Source: Symbiodinium natans (taxonomy: Eukaryota; Sar; Dinophyceae; Suessiales; Symbiodiniaceae). From it: 64,000 bases of DNA. The DNA lies in contig CAJNDS010002412.1 in assembly GCA_905221605.1 (NCBI GenBank), positions 784,886-848,885 of the forward strand, read 5' to 3'. Positions 18,678 through 28,170 of the stretch are shown here, piece by piece. The first letter of the stretch is position 1, and each line of letters begins with the position of its first letter. The position numbers and the translations under genes are program-made. Under the pieces are notes generated by a model. The model worked only from the letters and a program-made list of their open reading frames with translations. It ran no database searches and was not told the origin of the DNA.

Positions 18678-19574
18678 TTGGAGAAGAGGAAGAAGGGTTT
18701 CTGCTATTGGTTTGGCAAAGGGAAAGATCGCTGCAAATTTGGTGACGACTGCAAATTCATCCATTCCGAAGATGATGTGGTGCTACATTCATATTGGTGC
18801 AAGTACTATGTGGCAGGGAGAGAATGTTTCGCTGGAAAGGGTTGTGAGTTCTCGCATGATGCAACTGGTGTGAGGTGCGTCCAGTTTGCTCGGTCTGGGA
18901 AGTGTCGGTTTGGTGACAGGTGTGTCTTTGGACATGAGGTTCCGTTGGAAAAACAGAGGCCAAGGTCTCCAAGGACGCCCCCAAGGGATGGTCCAAGGAG
19001 AAAGTCTGGTGCAAATGGTGGAAAAAAGGAGATCTCTCCTGAACAGTTCGGTGATGATGAGGAGGATTTTATGGTTTATGACGAAGAGACCAAGATGACG
19101 GAACTGTTGCTGGAGGCGATTTCATTTCTGTCCAATGGCAAGTCAGATTTGGCTCGAGCAGAGGCGGACCCATTGTTCAAACTCCTGAAGATCACTGGAG
19201 ATGCTGACTACATGGATCAAGTATGGGTTTCGTGGACCACTGAAATGTTGTCAGTGCTGGAACTTCTCGAAGTAGTGAAGTCGTACGATGTTTCGCTCGC
19301 GGAGGTGGAAGAATGGGTCAATGACCTGAGGATATGGTATGAGCGAGCCAATTTGGGAGAAGAAAAGGATCCCAAAAAAGGGAAAAAGAGGTCCCTAGAA
19401 GGGGAGTCCAGCAAAGATATTCCTGCCGAAAAAGAAGTGGTTGAGACTTCGGAGACGGAGGTTGCCGTTGAGGAGGAGAAGAAAAAGGTAAAAAAAGAAG
19501 AGGAAAGCTGCAGCTATCGAAGATCCTTACACTCTCATGGTTCCAAAGCCGAAGAAGATGCCGACGATCATTGA
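18678..19574 (+). CDS. LTR-element protein, fourth part: three tandem CCCH fingers
   Basis: Same frame as the preceding segment beyond the TAG. Three fingers in a row: CYWFGKGKDRCKFGDDCKFIH, CKYYVAGRECFAGKGCEFSH and CVQFARSGKCRFGDRCVFGH (C-x7/8-C-x5-C-x3-H). A helical acidic region follows, then a Lys/Glu-rich end. Tandem CCCH fingers usually bind single-stranded RNA. The frame shifts near an A6 run (19485-19500) into the last segment. Confidence 0.65.
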   Translation: MEKRKKGFCYWFGKGKDRCKFGDDCKFIHSEDDVVLHSYWCKYYVAGRECFAGKGCEFSHDATGVRCVQFARSGKCRFGDRCVFGHEVPLEKQRPRSPRTPPRDGPRRKSGANGGKKEISPEQFGDDEEDFMVYDEETKMTELLLEAISFLSNGKSDLARAEADPLFKLLKITGDADYMDQVWVSWTTEMLSVLELLEVVKSYDVSLAEVEEWVNDLRIWYERANLGEEKDPKKGKKRSLEGESSKDIPAEKEVVETSETEVAVEEEKKKVKKEEESCSYRRSLHSHGSKAEEDADDH

Positions 19575-19941
19575 GAAGGGTGGATCAACATCCAATGTGG
19601 TGGTTTCTGCAGTGGAAAAAGCCTCAAAAGCGCGCACAAAGTCAAATGTCGGTGGAAAGACAAAGAAGAAGGAGAAAAGTCAGAGTCCCAAAAAAGAAGA
19701 GGTGGTAATGGTGCAAGATCCTGAGGAAAAGGATCGTCCATCCGATGCGGAGGCACCAGGGTCTGCCAATGCGAATGAAGAGCTGGGTCAATCTTGCCAG
19801 GCGATTGAGGACGCAAAGAGAGAAGGATTGGTATCCTCAATTCAAAGGGGCATACAGGATCCTATTCTTACGATTTCGGACCTGGAGTATATTCTGCTGC
19901 AACTTCACCTCAAGATTGCCAACAATCTGAAAAAGAAGTGA
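19537..19941 (+). CDS. LTR-element protein, C-terminal part
   Basis: Lys/Ser-rich segment (MVPKPKKMPTIIEKGGSTSN) ending with a helix DPILTISDLEYILLQLHLKI and KKK before TGA. The frame is open upstream to the A run at 19491, so it continues the preceding segment after a one-base shift. Confidence 0.55.
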   Translation: MVPKPKKMPTIIEKGGSTSNVVVSAVEKASKARTKSNVGGKTKKKEKSQSPKKEEVVMVQDPEEKDRPSDAEAPGSANANEELGQSCQAIEDAKREGLVSSIQRGIQDPILTISDLEYILLQLHLKIANNLKKK

Positions 19942-20312
19942 TTGGATGGTATGGATGAAGGGATGGTTTTTCTCTTTCTGGAGACCGGTGCGCTGGAACA
20001 GCCAATGTGCTGACAAAGGTGGTGGTTACTATTAAGGGTATGGAAATCCCTGATAGTAGGAGTCAGTAGCTTTTCGCGTAGCGAAGACCACGGTTTGTGG
20101 TGAAGAAGGCCAAGGAGTCTTCAGTGATGAGAGGATCAAGGTGAAAAAAGATTCTCTATGGGTAGTAGGTTAGCCAATGTGCTATAATTCCGTCCTGGAA
20201 GACGTTAAACCACAATTTGCATTTCAAGCAGCTGGCTGCTGCCGTAATGGCAGTTTTTGGCCAAAAGATCTGCATCTCCAATGTGTCGTAGGAAATCCTA
20301 GGACAGGGGGAG
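19942..20312 (+). other. LTR-element 3' non-coding region with polypurine tract
   Basis: No coding frame. It ends AGGACAGGGGGAG (20300-20312), the purine tract expected before a 3' LTR for plus-strand priming. Confidence 0.6.
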
Positions 20313-20600
20313 TGCGGAGCTGCAATTGGTATTGTAGAAAAGAGTTAGTGTTGAGAGTTGGAAGGGTTAATAAACCCGGAAATCATGTTTGGCTCAAGAT
20401 GGGCTTGAACAGAAAGCCACAAGTTCAAAAAGAAGTGCCTGGGTTCTTAGGGTTTGGTAAGGGTGTGGATTCCTTCCCCCTTTCCTTCCCCCCTGGGTTG
20501 CTCTTATCCGTGTTCTTGGTTTTTTTCTTGGTTCGATCTGGGAAATATAAGTTCAGGGCGATTAGGGGAGTTGATTTCCTTCCTTGGTTGTCCCCCCGTA
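20313..20600 (+). repeat. 3' LTR
   Basis: Direct copy of 11608-11894, starting TGCGGAGCTG and ending CCCCCCGTA; TTTAGGG units begin immediately after. Confidence 0.9.
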
Positions 20601-20649
20601 TAGGGTTTAGGGTTTAGGGTTTAGGGTTTAGGGCTTAGGGTTTAGGGAA

Positions 20650-20731
20650 ACATAGGCAAGGTGCAATGAAGCGATCCCGCGGCACGAGAAGCAAGACGAC
20701 CTTGCGGGAAGCCGTCACGGTGTACTCGTAC
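20650..20731 (-). CDS. Candidate exon
   Basis: After GCTCAG|G on the minus strand it reads YEYTVTASRKVVLLLVPRDR then FIAPCLC. The plus strand is also open (AMKRSRGTRSKTTLREAVTV). Minus is favoured by the neighbouring exons. Confidence 0.4.
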
Positions 20732-20937
20732 CTGAGCTTGAGGGTTGGGGTTTAGGGTTTAGGGTTTAGGGCTTAGGGCTTAGGGTTGAGGGTTTGTTTA
20801 GGATTTAGTGTCGAGGGTTTCCCGCAGTTCACACATAGATTCAGCTGCTTCTTTGCACGGGGGAATTCCGCATAGGACTGCCCCGAATGTGCCCCAAGAA
20901 TACTACAACCCTGATTCTTCGTAAACCCTGAAGCCCT

Positions 20938-21260
20938 CCTAAACCCTAAACCCTAAACCCTAAACCCTAAACCCTAAACCCTAAACCCTAAACCCTAAAC
21001 CCTAAACCCTAAACCCTAAACCCTAAACCCTAAGCCGGGTATCAAGCAGAGAAAAAATCCTGTATTGGGGTTGAAGGGTTTGGGGGTGCCAGGAGAGCCT
21101 ATGCTACCCCAAGGTGTTGGGGTGTTGCGACCCCAACTCCCACCACGTGCCAAACTGCCCTAAACCCTAAACCCTAAACCCTAAACCCTAAACCCTAAAC
21201 CCTAAACCCTAAACCCCAAACCCTAAACCCTAAACCCTAAACCCGTTGAATCCTGAACCC
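20938..21260. repeat. CCCTAAA arrays with short unique spacer
   Basis: Arrays at 20938-21033 and 21161-21243 flank 125 bases of unique, apparently non-coding sequence. Confidence 0.85.
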
Positions 21261-21264
21261 TGAA

Positions 21265-21334
21265 CCCTTGATTCCTTCATCCTTCTGCCAAGCGTGCTCA
21301 TTCTTGAGACCAAGTAGTACTTCTTCACCGAAAC
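21265..21334 (-). CDS. Candidate exon
   Basis: Acceptor CTAAG|G, the same end as the CTTAG...CTAAG introners. Reads VSVKKYYLVSRMSTLGRRMK. No family recognised. Confidence 0.5.
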
Positions 21335-21374
21335 CTTAGCAGATGAGGGTTTAGGGATCCCCCCCCCCCCCTCC

Positions 21375-21420
21375 TCTCCGAAAGAAAGGGATTCCAGAAG
21401 GCTCTGCTCACCACATCGGC
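21375..21420 (-). CDS. Candidate short exon
   Basis: Acceptor CCCCAAG|G, the end typical of the CTTGGGG introner family. Reads ADVVSRAFWNPFLSE. Confidence 0.5.
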
Positions 21421-21469
21421 CTTGGGGCTTGCAAGTAAGGCTAGTTTAGGGCGTAGGGCTTTTGCTACA

Positions 21470-21561
21470 GTTTAGGGTTTAGGGTTTAGGGTTTAGGGTT
21501 TAGGGTTTAGGGTTTAGGGTTTAGGGTTTAGGGTTTAGGGTTTAGGGTTTAGGGTTTAGGG
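21470..21561. repeat. TTTAGGG array
   Basis: About 13 near-perfect units. Confidence 0.95.
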
Positions 21562-21631
21562 ACTCTTTTGGCCACCAGCCAAGCCCAGCTGACTAGCCTC
21601 ACCGCCGCACCGCCGGGCCCAGTTCGGGACG
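21562..21631 (-). CDS. Candidate exon
   Basis: Reads SRTGPGGAAVRLVSWAWLVA then KRVP after GTCTAG. The plus frame is also open. Confidence 0.35.
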
Positions 21632-21897
21632 CTAGACAAGGATTAAGAAGTTGCGTTTGGGTTTAGGGCTAGGGTTAGGGTTTCGGGTTTGGGGCTAGGG
21701 GCTGGAGGAACCTCATGCTGGATAGCTGGAATTCAAAATCCTTGAATCAAGCCTTACAACCCAGGGTTAGGGTTTCGGGTTTTGGGTCTTGGGTTTAGGG
21801 TTTAGGGTTTACCCATAAACCCGAAACCCCCGAACCCTAAACCCTCAACTCGCAAACCCCAAATCTCAAACCCTAACCCCAAACTCTGTCACGGGTA

Positions 21898-21980
21898 AAG
21901 CCCTGCAACTCCCAAATCTCTGCAGCTTCGCTGTCTCGAGTTCATCTTCGGTCTTGAACGGCTTTGGTGCTATTGCGGTT
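21898..21980 (-). CDS. Candidate exon
   Basis: Reads AIAPKPFKTEDELETAKLQR, a clear helical/charged pattern. Boundaries uncertain. Confidence 0.45.
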
Positions 21981-22315
21981 TAGGGTTCAGGGTTCAGGGT
22001 CTAGAGGGTTTGGGATTAGGGCGACCCTTGGGGATATAGAATCTGAATAGGGTCCCTGCTTAAGAGAGCCAGAAGAGGGTTCAAAAGGGTTCGCTTTTAA
22101 GGGTCTCCCTTGTCCTAGCTAGGAGTCGAGGCTCTACAGGGTGTAGGAAGTCCACACTTGGACCATGGGGGTGCATTTTTAGTTATAAGTTGTACTATTA
22201 TGCCCAGAACCCCGGATAAGGTTCCTTAAACCCTAAACCCTAAACCCTAGACCCTAGACCCTAAACCCTAGACCCTAAACCCTAAACCCTAAACCCTAAA
22301 CCCTAAACACTCTGT

Positions 22316-22403
22316 CGGGAAGCTGTCACCCCCTCGCAGTAGCTCAGTCAGCCTCTTGCGGCCCTCCGGAAGGATTGGAGTGGAAGCTTTCAGGTTCGGG
22401 GCT
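22316..22403 (-). CDS. Candidate exon
   Basis: Reads LKASTPILPEGRKRLTELLR then GGDSFPTE. Flanked by telomere-like arrays at about 22222-22310 and 22424-22443. Confidence 0.45.
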
Positions 22404-22691
22404 TCGGGATCTTCGGGAGGTCCTTAGGGTTTAGGGTTTAGGGCAGAGGGTTGTGCCATAAAGTTTTGAAGGTTCAGGGTTTGGTTTTTTACATGTTGAC
22501 CGTAACCCTAAACCCGCAAACCCTAAACCCTAAACCCTAAACCCTAAACCCTAAACCCTAAACCCTAGGAGGGTTTATTGTGTCAGGGCTTTCCGGTTCA
22601 GGGTCGGCATCTACGGCTCAGGGAGTTTAGGGTCCCCTGGTACTTACCTAAACCGTAACCCTAAACCCTAAACCCTAAACCCTGGAAGTCC

Positions 22692-22792
22692 TGCGCAAAA
22701 CTACAGAGTGGCCCTTAGAGCGGGTGCGGGTGTGCAGTCGGTGAAGCTGGCGGGCTCCGCCTTCTCTGTGAATCTCGTAGAGAACACAGAGC
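22692..22792 (-). CDS. Candidate exon, strand uncertain
   Basis: Minus reads SVFSTRFTEKAEPASFTDCT then PAPALRATL to a stop; plus reads YRVALRAGAGVQSVKLAGSA then FSVNLVENTE. Both are protein-like. Confidence 0.35.
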
Positions 22793-22840
22793 CCTAAACC
22801 CTAAACCCTAACCCTAAACCCTCTCTTACTATGTATATTT

Positions 22841-24134
22841 AAACCCTAATGACCTTCGTCGGCATATTGTTTTTTTTCCCCGGGCGGGGGCCCTAAACCC
22901 TGACGCCCTTCGTCGGCATATTGTTTTTTTTCCCCGGGCGGGGGCCCTAAACCCTGACGCCCTTCGTCGGCATATTGTTTTTTTTCCCCGGGCGGGGGCC
23001 CTAAACCCTGACGCCCTTCGTCGGCATATTGTTTTTTTTCCCCGGGCGGGGGCCCTAAACCCTGACGCCCTTCGTCGGCATGTTGTTTTTTTTCCCTGGG
23101 CGGGGGCCCTAAACCCTGACGCCCTTCGTCGGCATGTTGTTTTTTTTCGCCGGGCGGGGGCCCTAAACTCTGACGCCCTTCGTCGGCATATTGTTTTTCC
23201 CCGGGCGGGGGCCCTAAACCCTGATGCCCTTCGTCGGCATATTGTTTTTTTTTCCCGGGCGGGGGCCCTAAACCCTGACGCCCTTCGTCGGCATATTGTT
23301 TTTTTTTCCCCGGGCGGGGGCCCTAAACCCTGACGCCCTTGGTCGGCATATTGTTTTTTTTCCCTGGGCAGGGGCCCTAAACCCTGACGCCCTTCGTCGG
23401 CATATTGTTTTTTTTTCCCCGGGCGGGGGCCCTAAACCCTGACGCCCTTCGTCGGCATGTTGTTTTTTTTCCCGGGCGGGGGCCCTAAACCCTGACGCCC
23501 TTCGTCGGCATATTGTTTCATTCCCCGGGCGGGGGCCCTAAACCCTGACGCCCTTCGTCGGCATATTGTTTTTTTCCCCGGGCGGGGGCCCTAAACCCTG
23601 ACGCCCTTCGTCGGCATATTGTTTTTTTCCCCGGGCGGGGGCCCTAAACCCTGACCCCCTTCGTCGGCATGTTGTTTTTTTTTCCCCGGGCGGGGGCCCT
23701 AAACCCTGACGCCCTTCGTCGGCATGTTGTTTTTTTCCCCGGGCGGGGGCCCTAAACCCTGACGCCCTTCGTCGGCATATTGTTTTTTTCCCCGGGCGGG
23801 GGCCCTAAACCCTGACGCCCTTCGTCGGCATATTGTTTTTTTTCCCCGGGCGGGGGCCCTAAACCCTGACGCCCTTCGTCGGCATTTGTTTTTTTTTCCC
23901 GGGCGGGCCCTAACCCGGCGCGCTTCGTCGGCATATTGTTTTTTTTTTCCCCCGGGCGGGGGCCCAAACCCTGACGCCCTTCGTCGCATTTGTTTTTTTT
24001 TCCCCGGGCGGGGCCCTAAGACCCTAGAAACGCCCTTCGTCGGCATTTGGTTTTTTTTTCCCCGGGCGGGGGCCCTAAACCCTTACCCCTTCGTCGGCAT
24101 AATTGTTTTTTTTTTTCCCCCGGGCGGGGGCCCT

Positions 24135-24136
<2 letters not shown>
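22841..24136. repeat. 54-57 bp minisatellite, about 23 units
   Basis: Unit: CCCTAAACCCTGACGCCCTT then CGTCGGCATATTG, a T6-T10 run and CCCCGGGCGGGGGC. Each unit opens with a telomere-like CCCTAAACCC and ends in a palindromic CCCCGGGCGGGG. Copies differ mainly in T-run length. The most diverged copies lie near the right edge before a C-only run. Confidence 0.95.
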
Positions 24137-24174
<38 letters not shown>

Positions 24175-24175
24175 A
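24137..24175. repeat. Poly(C) tract
   Basis: Nearly pure C, directly after the minisatellite. Such runs recur (25719, 30446, 36003, 37636, 63680) and are possible assembly weak points. Confidence 0.9.
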
Positions 24176-24404
24176 CACCCACCCCCCCACCTTACCCCGT
24201 TCCCACCCCACAACCCTCCCTATTCCCATCCAGTAGAGGTTTGGTTTCGGTCTTGGGTTAACTGGACCTTGAGCTTTAAGCCTACTGGGAATGTATTGAG
24301 TGAACTTTGTATTTTCTCAATGTTATGGGTTTCCTGGGTGGGTGGGGTTTTATTCCAACGCTGGACAAGCTGCTTGACTAGTAAATGCTCGGACTTGAGA
24401 TGCT

Positions 24405-24515
24405 GAACCCTAAACCCTAAACCCTAAACCCTAAACCCTAAACCCTAAACCCTAAACCCTAAACCCTAAACCCTAAACCCTAAACCCTATTTTATAAACC
24501 CTAAACCCTAAACCC
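24405..24515. repeat. CCCTAAA array
   Basis: About 12 units, a short TATTTTATAA interruption, then more units. Confidence 0.95.
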
Positions 24516-24559
24516 TACGCTGGAAAGGAGGTGAATGGCTTATAGGGTCTAGGTTTGGG

Positions 24560-24657
24560 CAAGCAGTGGGTCCAGCGCGCCAGTAGGTCTTGGCTGTTGT
24601 GGGTTCTCCACACCCCTCGGCACACAAAACAGACTGCCGCTGCGCAGCGAGACACCC
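24560..24657 (-). CDS. Candidate exon
   Basis: Reads VSLRSGSLFCVPRGVENPQQ then PRPTGALDPLLAQ. Plus is also open; minus fits its neighbours. Confidence 0.4.
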
Positions 24658-24689
24658 AAAACCCTAAAACCCAAATCACAAACCCTCAC

Positions 24690-24768
24690 CATACCCATGG
24701 GCGCCGATGAGGTGCGACTGCCAAGCAAGGAAATCCTCCCCCTCACCCCCTCGCCTGCCAGCCTTGTC
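24690..24768 (-). CDS. Candidate exon
   Basis: Acceptor CCAGACAAG|G. Reads AGRRGGEGEDFLAWQSHLIG then AHGYGEGL. Confidence 0.45.
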
Positions 24769-24875
24769 TGGTCATAAGGTCTTGGGTGGAGTCTTTGAGG
24801 GCTATCCTACATTTGCAGTGTTTGAGGCTATTTAGACTTCAGAGCTTACCTAGGACTCTACTTACCTACAGTTAC

Positions 24876-25002
24876 AAACCCTAAACCCTAAACCCCAAAC
24901 CCCAAACCCTAAACCCTAAACCCTAACCCCTAAACCCTAAACCCTAAACCCTAAACCCTAAACCCTAAACCCTAAACTCTAAACCCTAAACCCTAAACCC
25001 CA
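24876..25002. repeat. CCCTAAA array
   Basis: About 17 units with CCCCAAA and CCCTAACCC variants. Confidence 0.92.
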
Positions 25003-25014
25003 CCCCCCCTCCCA

Positions 25015-25125
25015 AGAGATCGCCTCCGAGCCCTCATTCAAGACGTCCGTAGCCTCCAGCGCCTTCTCGAAGACTGCGGCGCCGTCCTCGGAATGGGTTC
25101 CGAGATTCGGAGTCGGGTCTTGGAG
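25015..25125 (-). CDS. Candidate exon, strand uncertain
   Basis: Minus reads THSEDGAAVFEKALEATDVL then NEGSEAISWE; plus reads RDRLRALIQDVRSLQRLLED then CGAVLGMGSEIRSRVLEA. Both look coding; minus fits the block direction. Confidence 0.4.
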
Positions 25126-25842
25126 GCTGGGGTTTAGGGTTTAGGGTTTAGGGTTTAGGGTTTAGGGTTTAGGGTTTGCGGGTTTAGGGTTTGCGGGTTT
25201 AGGGTTTAGGGCTAGGGTTCAGGGATCTTGGTGAGTTTATGCTGCTGTCTCTAATCGCAAGAGCCCTCAAACCAACCTTCCGTGCACACTATGGGGTCAA
25301 GCGCAGAAAAAGCAGATGTCTTAGCGCAAGTTCGCATTTGTATGGGGAAGATACGGACCCCAGAGGGTCCATTTGTACTGCTATTATGGAATTGGGTACC
25401 CCAAAACCCTATTTAGTATGTTTTTTGGGTACCTAATGCCAGAATGGCACTACAAGTGGACCCTCAGGGGACCAAATTCCGAGTCAAGAGGCCTTGACAG
25501 GATTTGCGAGCTCCAAGGTGCAAAAACCCTAAACCCTAAACTCTAAACTCTAAACTCTAAATCATAAATCCTAAACCCTAAGCCGAAGCCCCAAAAGCTG
25601 AGTTAATTCTGGTCGACAAGCCTCGGCCCTCTAATTTTTTAACGAAAATCAGGGACCCAGAATATAGACCCCCCCAAATCGTGAGGTTCCCTTATAATAA
25701 GGTACCCCCAATATCGTAGGCCCCCCCCCCCCCCCCATAATTATGGCACATACCCTAAACCCCAAACCCTAAACTTAAACTCCTAAACCCTAAGCCCTGA
25801 ACTACGGAACCCATTTCAGGCCCAAGTATATACTACATATAA

Positions 25843-25951
25843 GCCCTCTTCAGAAAGGAGGCGAGGATGGGAAACCCTAAGCCCTAAACCCTAAACCTTA
25901 ATAAACCCTAAACCCTAAACCCTCTTCAGCAAGGAGGCGAGGATGAGAAAC
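25843..25951. repeat. Telomere-like insert flanked by a ~31-bp direct duplication
   Basis: CCCTCTTCAGAAAGGAGGCG... at 25844-25874 and CCCTCTTCAGCAAGGAGGCG... at 25920-25951 differ at two positions. Between them lie CCCTAAA-type units only. The right copy is part of the next exon. Confidence 0.85.
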
Positions 25952-26010
25952 ATGCCCCTGGCGAACTTCTCTGATGGCACGATCCGGTCGCGCTTCTTGG
26001 CGGTCACCTC
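25925..26010 (-). CDS. Candidate exon
   Basis: Minus strand reads EVTAKKRDRIVPSEKFARGM then FLILASLLK, a good amphipathic/hydrophobic pattern. The plus frame is open but less natural. Its 3' end lies in the duplicated segment. Confidence 0.5.
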
Positions 26011-26154
26011 TGAGGGTTTAGGGTTTTGGGTTTAGGGTTTCAACTGCTGGCCAAGAAGGCTTTTAGGCTAAAACCCTAATCCCCCCCATCCCCACCCACC
26101 CTCCCCCCAACAAAAACAACGAACCTGTTTAGGGTTTTAGCGCACACTGGGACA

Positions 26155-26297
26155 GGGTTTAGGGTTTAGGGTTTAGGGTTTAGGGTTTAGGGTTTAGGGT
26201 TTAGGGTTTAGGGTTTAGGGTTTAGAGTTTAGGGTTTAGGGTTTAGGGTTTAGGGTTTAGGGTTTAGGGTTTAGGGTTTAGGGTTTAGGGTTTAGGG
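26155..26297. repeat. TTTAGGG array
   Basis: About 20 units with a single TTTAGAG variant. Confidence 0.95.
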
Positions 26298-26395
26298 CCT
26301 GGGAAGTTCACGAAAGGTAGTTCCCTGGCCTGCTGCAGTATCCCAACGAGGCGGATCAGCACGCTGGTGGGCACCTCATGGTGCTGCTGTGCGCA
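26296..26395 (-). CDS. Exon of an unidentified protein
   Basis: Reads HHEVPTSVLIRLVGILQQAR then ELPFVNFPG. The plus strand is closed. A further TTTAGGG array follows at 26398-26455. Confidence 0.55.
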
Positions 26396-26744
26396 GGGTT
26401 TAGGGTTTAGGGTTTAGGGTTTAGGGTTTAGGGTTTAGGGTTTAGGGTTTAGGGTTGGATGTAGGCGCTTGCGGCCTAGAGATGAGCTTGGGGGTTTGGG
26501 TCTTCAGATATTCGGGCTTGGGACCCTTTGAGGACTTTGACATGATGTGCGCCGCCTCCTTGGGGGAAGGTGATAGGCAGCTGGCACCCCAACACCCCCA
26601 AACTACCCCTAAACCTCTGAACCCTCCCCCCCAACACAAATAAAACCGCGACCAAATCTGCAACCCCCCCCTCCCAACGTAGCGGGGTACATGTTCTATT
26701 GCATACTAGTACGGGAACAACAGCGGGATGATCTTGGAAGCTCA

Positions 26745-26836
26745 CCCTAAACCCTAAACTTTAAACCCTAACCCTAAACCCTAAACCCTAAACCCTAAAC
26801 CCTAAACCCTAAACCCTAAACCCTAAACCCTAAACC
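26745..26836. repeat. CCCTAAA array
   Basis: About 12 units between two candidate minus-strand exons. Confidence 0.93.
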
Positions 26837-26854
26837 CCCAAGTACTGTCAAACG

Positions 26855-26915
26855 AGGCGCCCCCCGGAAGATGAGATTCTTCGGCAGCATCGGATGGATC
26901 AAGAAGGTGGCCTGA
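26855..26915 (-). CDS. Exon of an unidentified protein
   Basis: Acceptor CCCTCAG|G. Reads ATFLIHPMLPKNLIFRGAPR then LTVL. It might belong to the cyclic-nucleotide-binding-like region of the channel gene upstream, but no diagnostic motif is visible. Confidence 0.5.
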
Positions 26916-27009
26916 GGGAAAGAAAGAGTCGCTAAGAGTTTAGGGTTTACTACTATTTGCTTAAGAGTCCAAATTTTTGTGTTTAAGACATATTCTTCCT
27001 TACAGAGGC

Positions 27010-27116
27010 AATATAGGGATTGTTTATTATTATTATCTTATTATTTTTATGACTATGATTTAATATTTCATATAATATTGATTTTTTTTTTGGGGGGGGG
27101 GGGGGGTGGGGTGGGG
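27010..27116. repeat. AT-rich TTATT microsatellite followed by T and G runs
   Basis: TTATTATTATC..., ATTATTTTTATG, then T9 and G runs. Similar in layout to 3262-3363. Confidence 0.75.
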
Positions 27117-27530
27117 GTTCCTGGGCAAGTAGTAGTTTCAGGGTGTTAGGGATGACACAACCTCAACACGAGGCCCGAGAGACACATCGGCTGTTTTTTG
27201 GGGGCCTAGAATGTTGCCTGGAGTCTTCAGGCCGTGAACTCTGAGCCCAAAACTGACAAAATAAAACACTCCCTGGACTATGTAATATAGGGGCCTTAAT
27301 CATTAGAATAGGGTTTCGGGGGTTGTTATGGTGTAAATATGAAGGGGAAACTAAATAGGGGAATGCTGTTCGTAATTCTTCCGACCCCCTATCGTAGCCC
27401 AGTGGCGACATCCTCCCTGAGCTCAGAAGACAGCTCATGGAAGACGGTCGCATCGTCCCAGCACACCTCCCACTTAATTCTAAGCCATAAGCGTTAAGAG
27501 GGGGGGCTAAGGTGGCAAAAACAACTCCAT

Positions 27531-27642
27531 CCTTGGGGACGAAATGAACCCTAAAATTGGGGTCCTTTACCCTATACCACTATAATTCTTATTAAGGAAA
27601 TATGAACCCTAAACCCTTTTAAGGCTCATTTCGTCCCCAAGG
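27531..27642. mobile_element. Short inverted-repeat element, CTTGGGG introner family, complete copy
   Basis: CCTTGGGGACGAAATGAACC at one end; the other end ..GGCTCATTTCGTCCCCAAGG is its reverse complement with two changes. 112 bp with the family's internal CTATACCACTATAATTCTTA. Related copies lie at 34670, 34903, 35529, 37029 and, more diverged, 29985 and 54590. Confidence 0.85.
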
Positions 27643-27721
27643 ATCTAACGCTGAGTTGTGCCACAAAAACGACTCGCTTGCATGGGTAGGGCTCCGAGTG
27701 CTCGTGGGCTTCTCAACTCCG

Positions 27722-27783
27722 AGGCTCTAAACCCTAAACCCTAAACCCTAAACCCTAAACCCTAAACCCTAAACCCTAAACCC
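27722..27783. repeat. CCCTAAA array
   Basis: Eight or more units. The following 27784-27900 block is GC-rich with several short frames and no supported exon. Confidence 0.9.
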
Positions 27784-28107
27784 ACCCCTCTCCTTCTGTG
27801 GGTAGGCGGGCGCGTCGAGCGCCAGCGAGACCATGGCAGGCTCTGCTGAGCTGCAGAGCCTGCCAACCGCACCCCTGAGGGGCAGTCGCCTAGTTCAGTG
27901 ACTGTTTTTTTATTATAACCCTAAACCCGATCCTCTGATCGCGGAAGGCCCGCCCGTACTCTGGCCTGGGGCCCCCCTGGGGGCCTCCTTGGCCCCTCTG
28001 GGGGGTGTGCCGACTGCGGCTTATTTTGCTGGACCAGGGGCCGTTTTTCAGGCCCTGCCTGAGCCACTGCTCAAAGGGCTTACACACCTTTTTTGCGTCC
28101 TCAAGAC

Positions 28108-28170
28108 TGCTTGGGAGGCCCCTGGGAGGCCCCTGGGAGGCCCCTGGGAGGCCCCTGGGAGGCCCCTGGA
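28108..28170. repeat. 11-bp minisatellite CCTGGGAGGCC
   Basis: Five or more head-to-tail units inside a GGAGGCC-rich stretch (27960-28300) that makes open frames on both strands. No protein family recognised. Confidence 0.85.

Larger units (their letters stand above)
11608..20600 (+). mobile_element. LTR retroelement, about 9.0 kb, no recognisable pol
   Basis: Two direct repeats of 287 and 288 bases bound the element. A primer-binding site resembling that of copia (half-tRNA iMet) follows the 5' LTR and a purine tract precedes the 3' LTR. The interior has one long but interrupted coding region with WW, S1, CCCH and SAM-like domains. No reverse transcriptase, integrase or protease motif was found, so it should depend on another element for mobility. 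Left flank is CCCTAAA, right flank TTTAGGG, with no target duplication visible. Confidence 0.85.

Noticed and set aside
11608-20600. Ordinary host gene with coincidental flanking repeats
   Set aside because: The flanking repeats are almost equal in length, direct, bounded by TG/TA, with PBS and PPT in the right places.
22841-24136. CRISPR-like array
   Set aside because: Units are wholly repeated with no unique spacers; this is a eukaryotic minisatellite.
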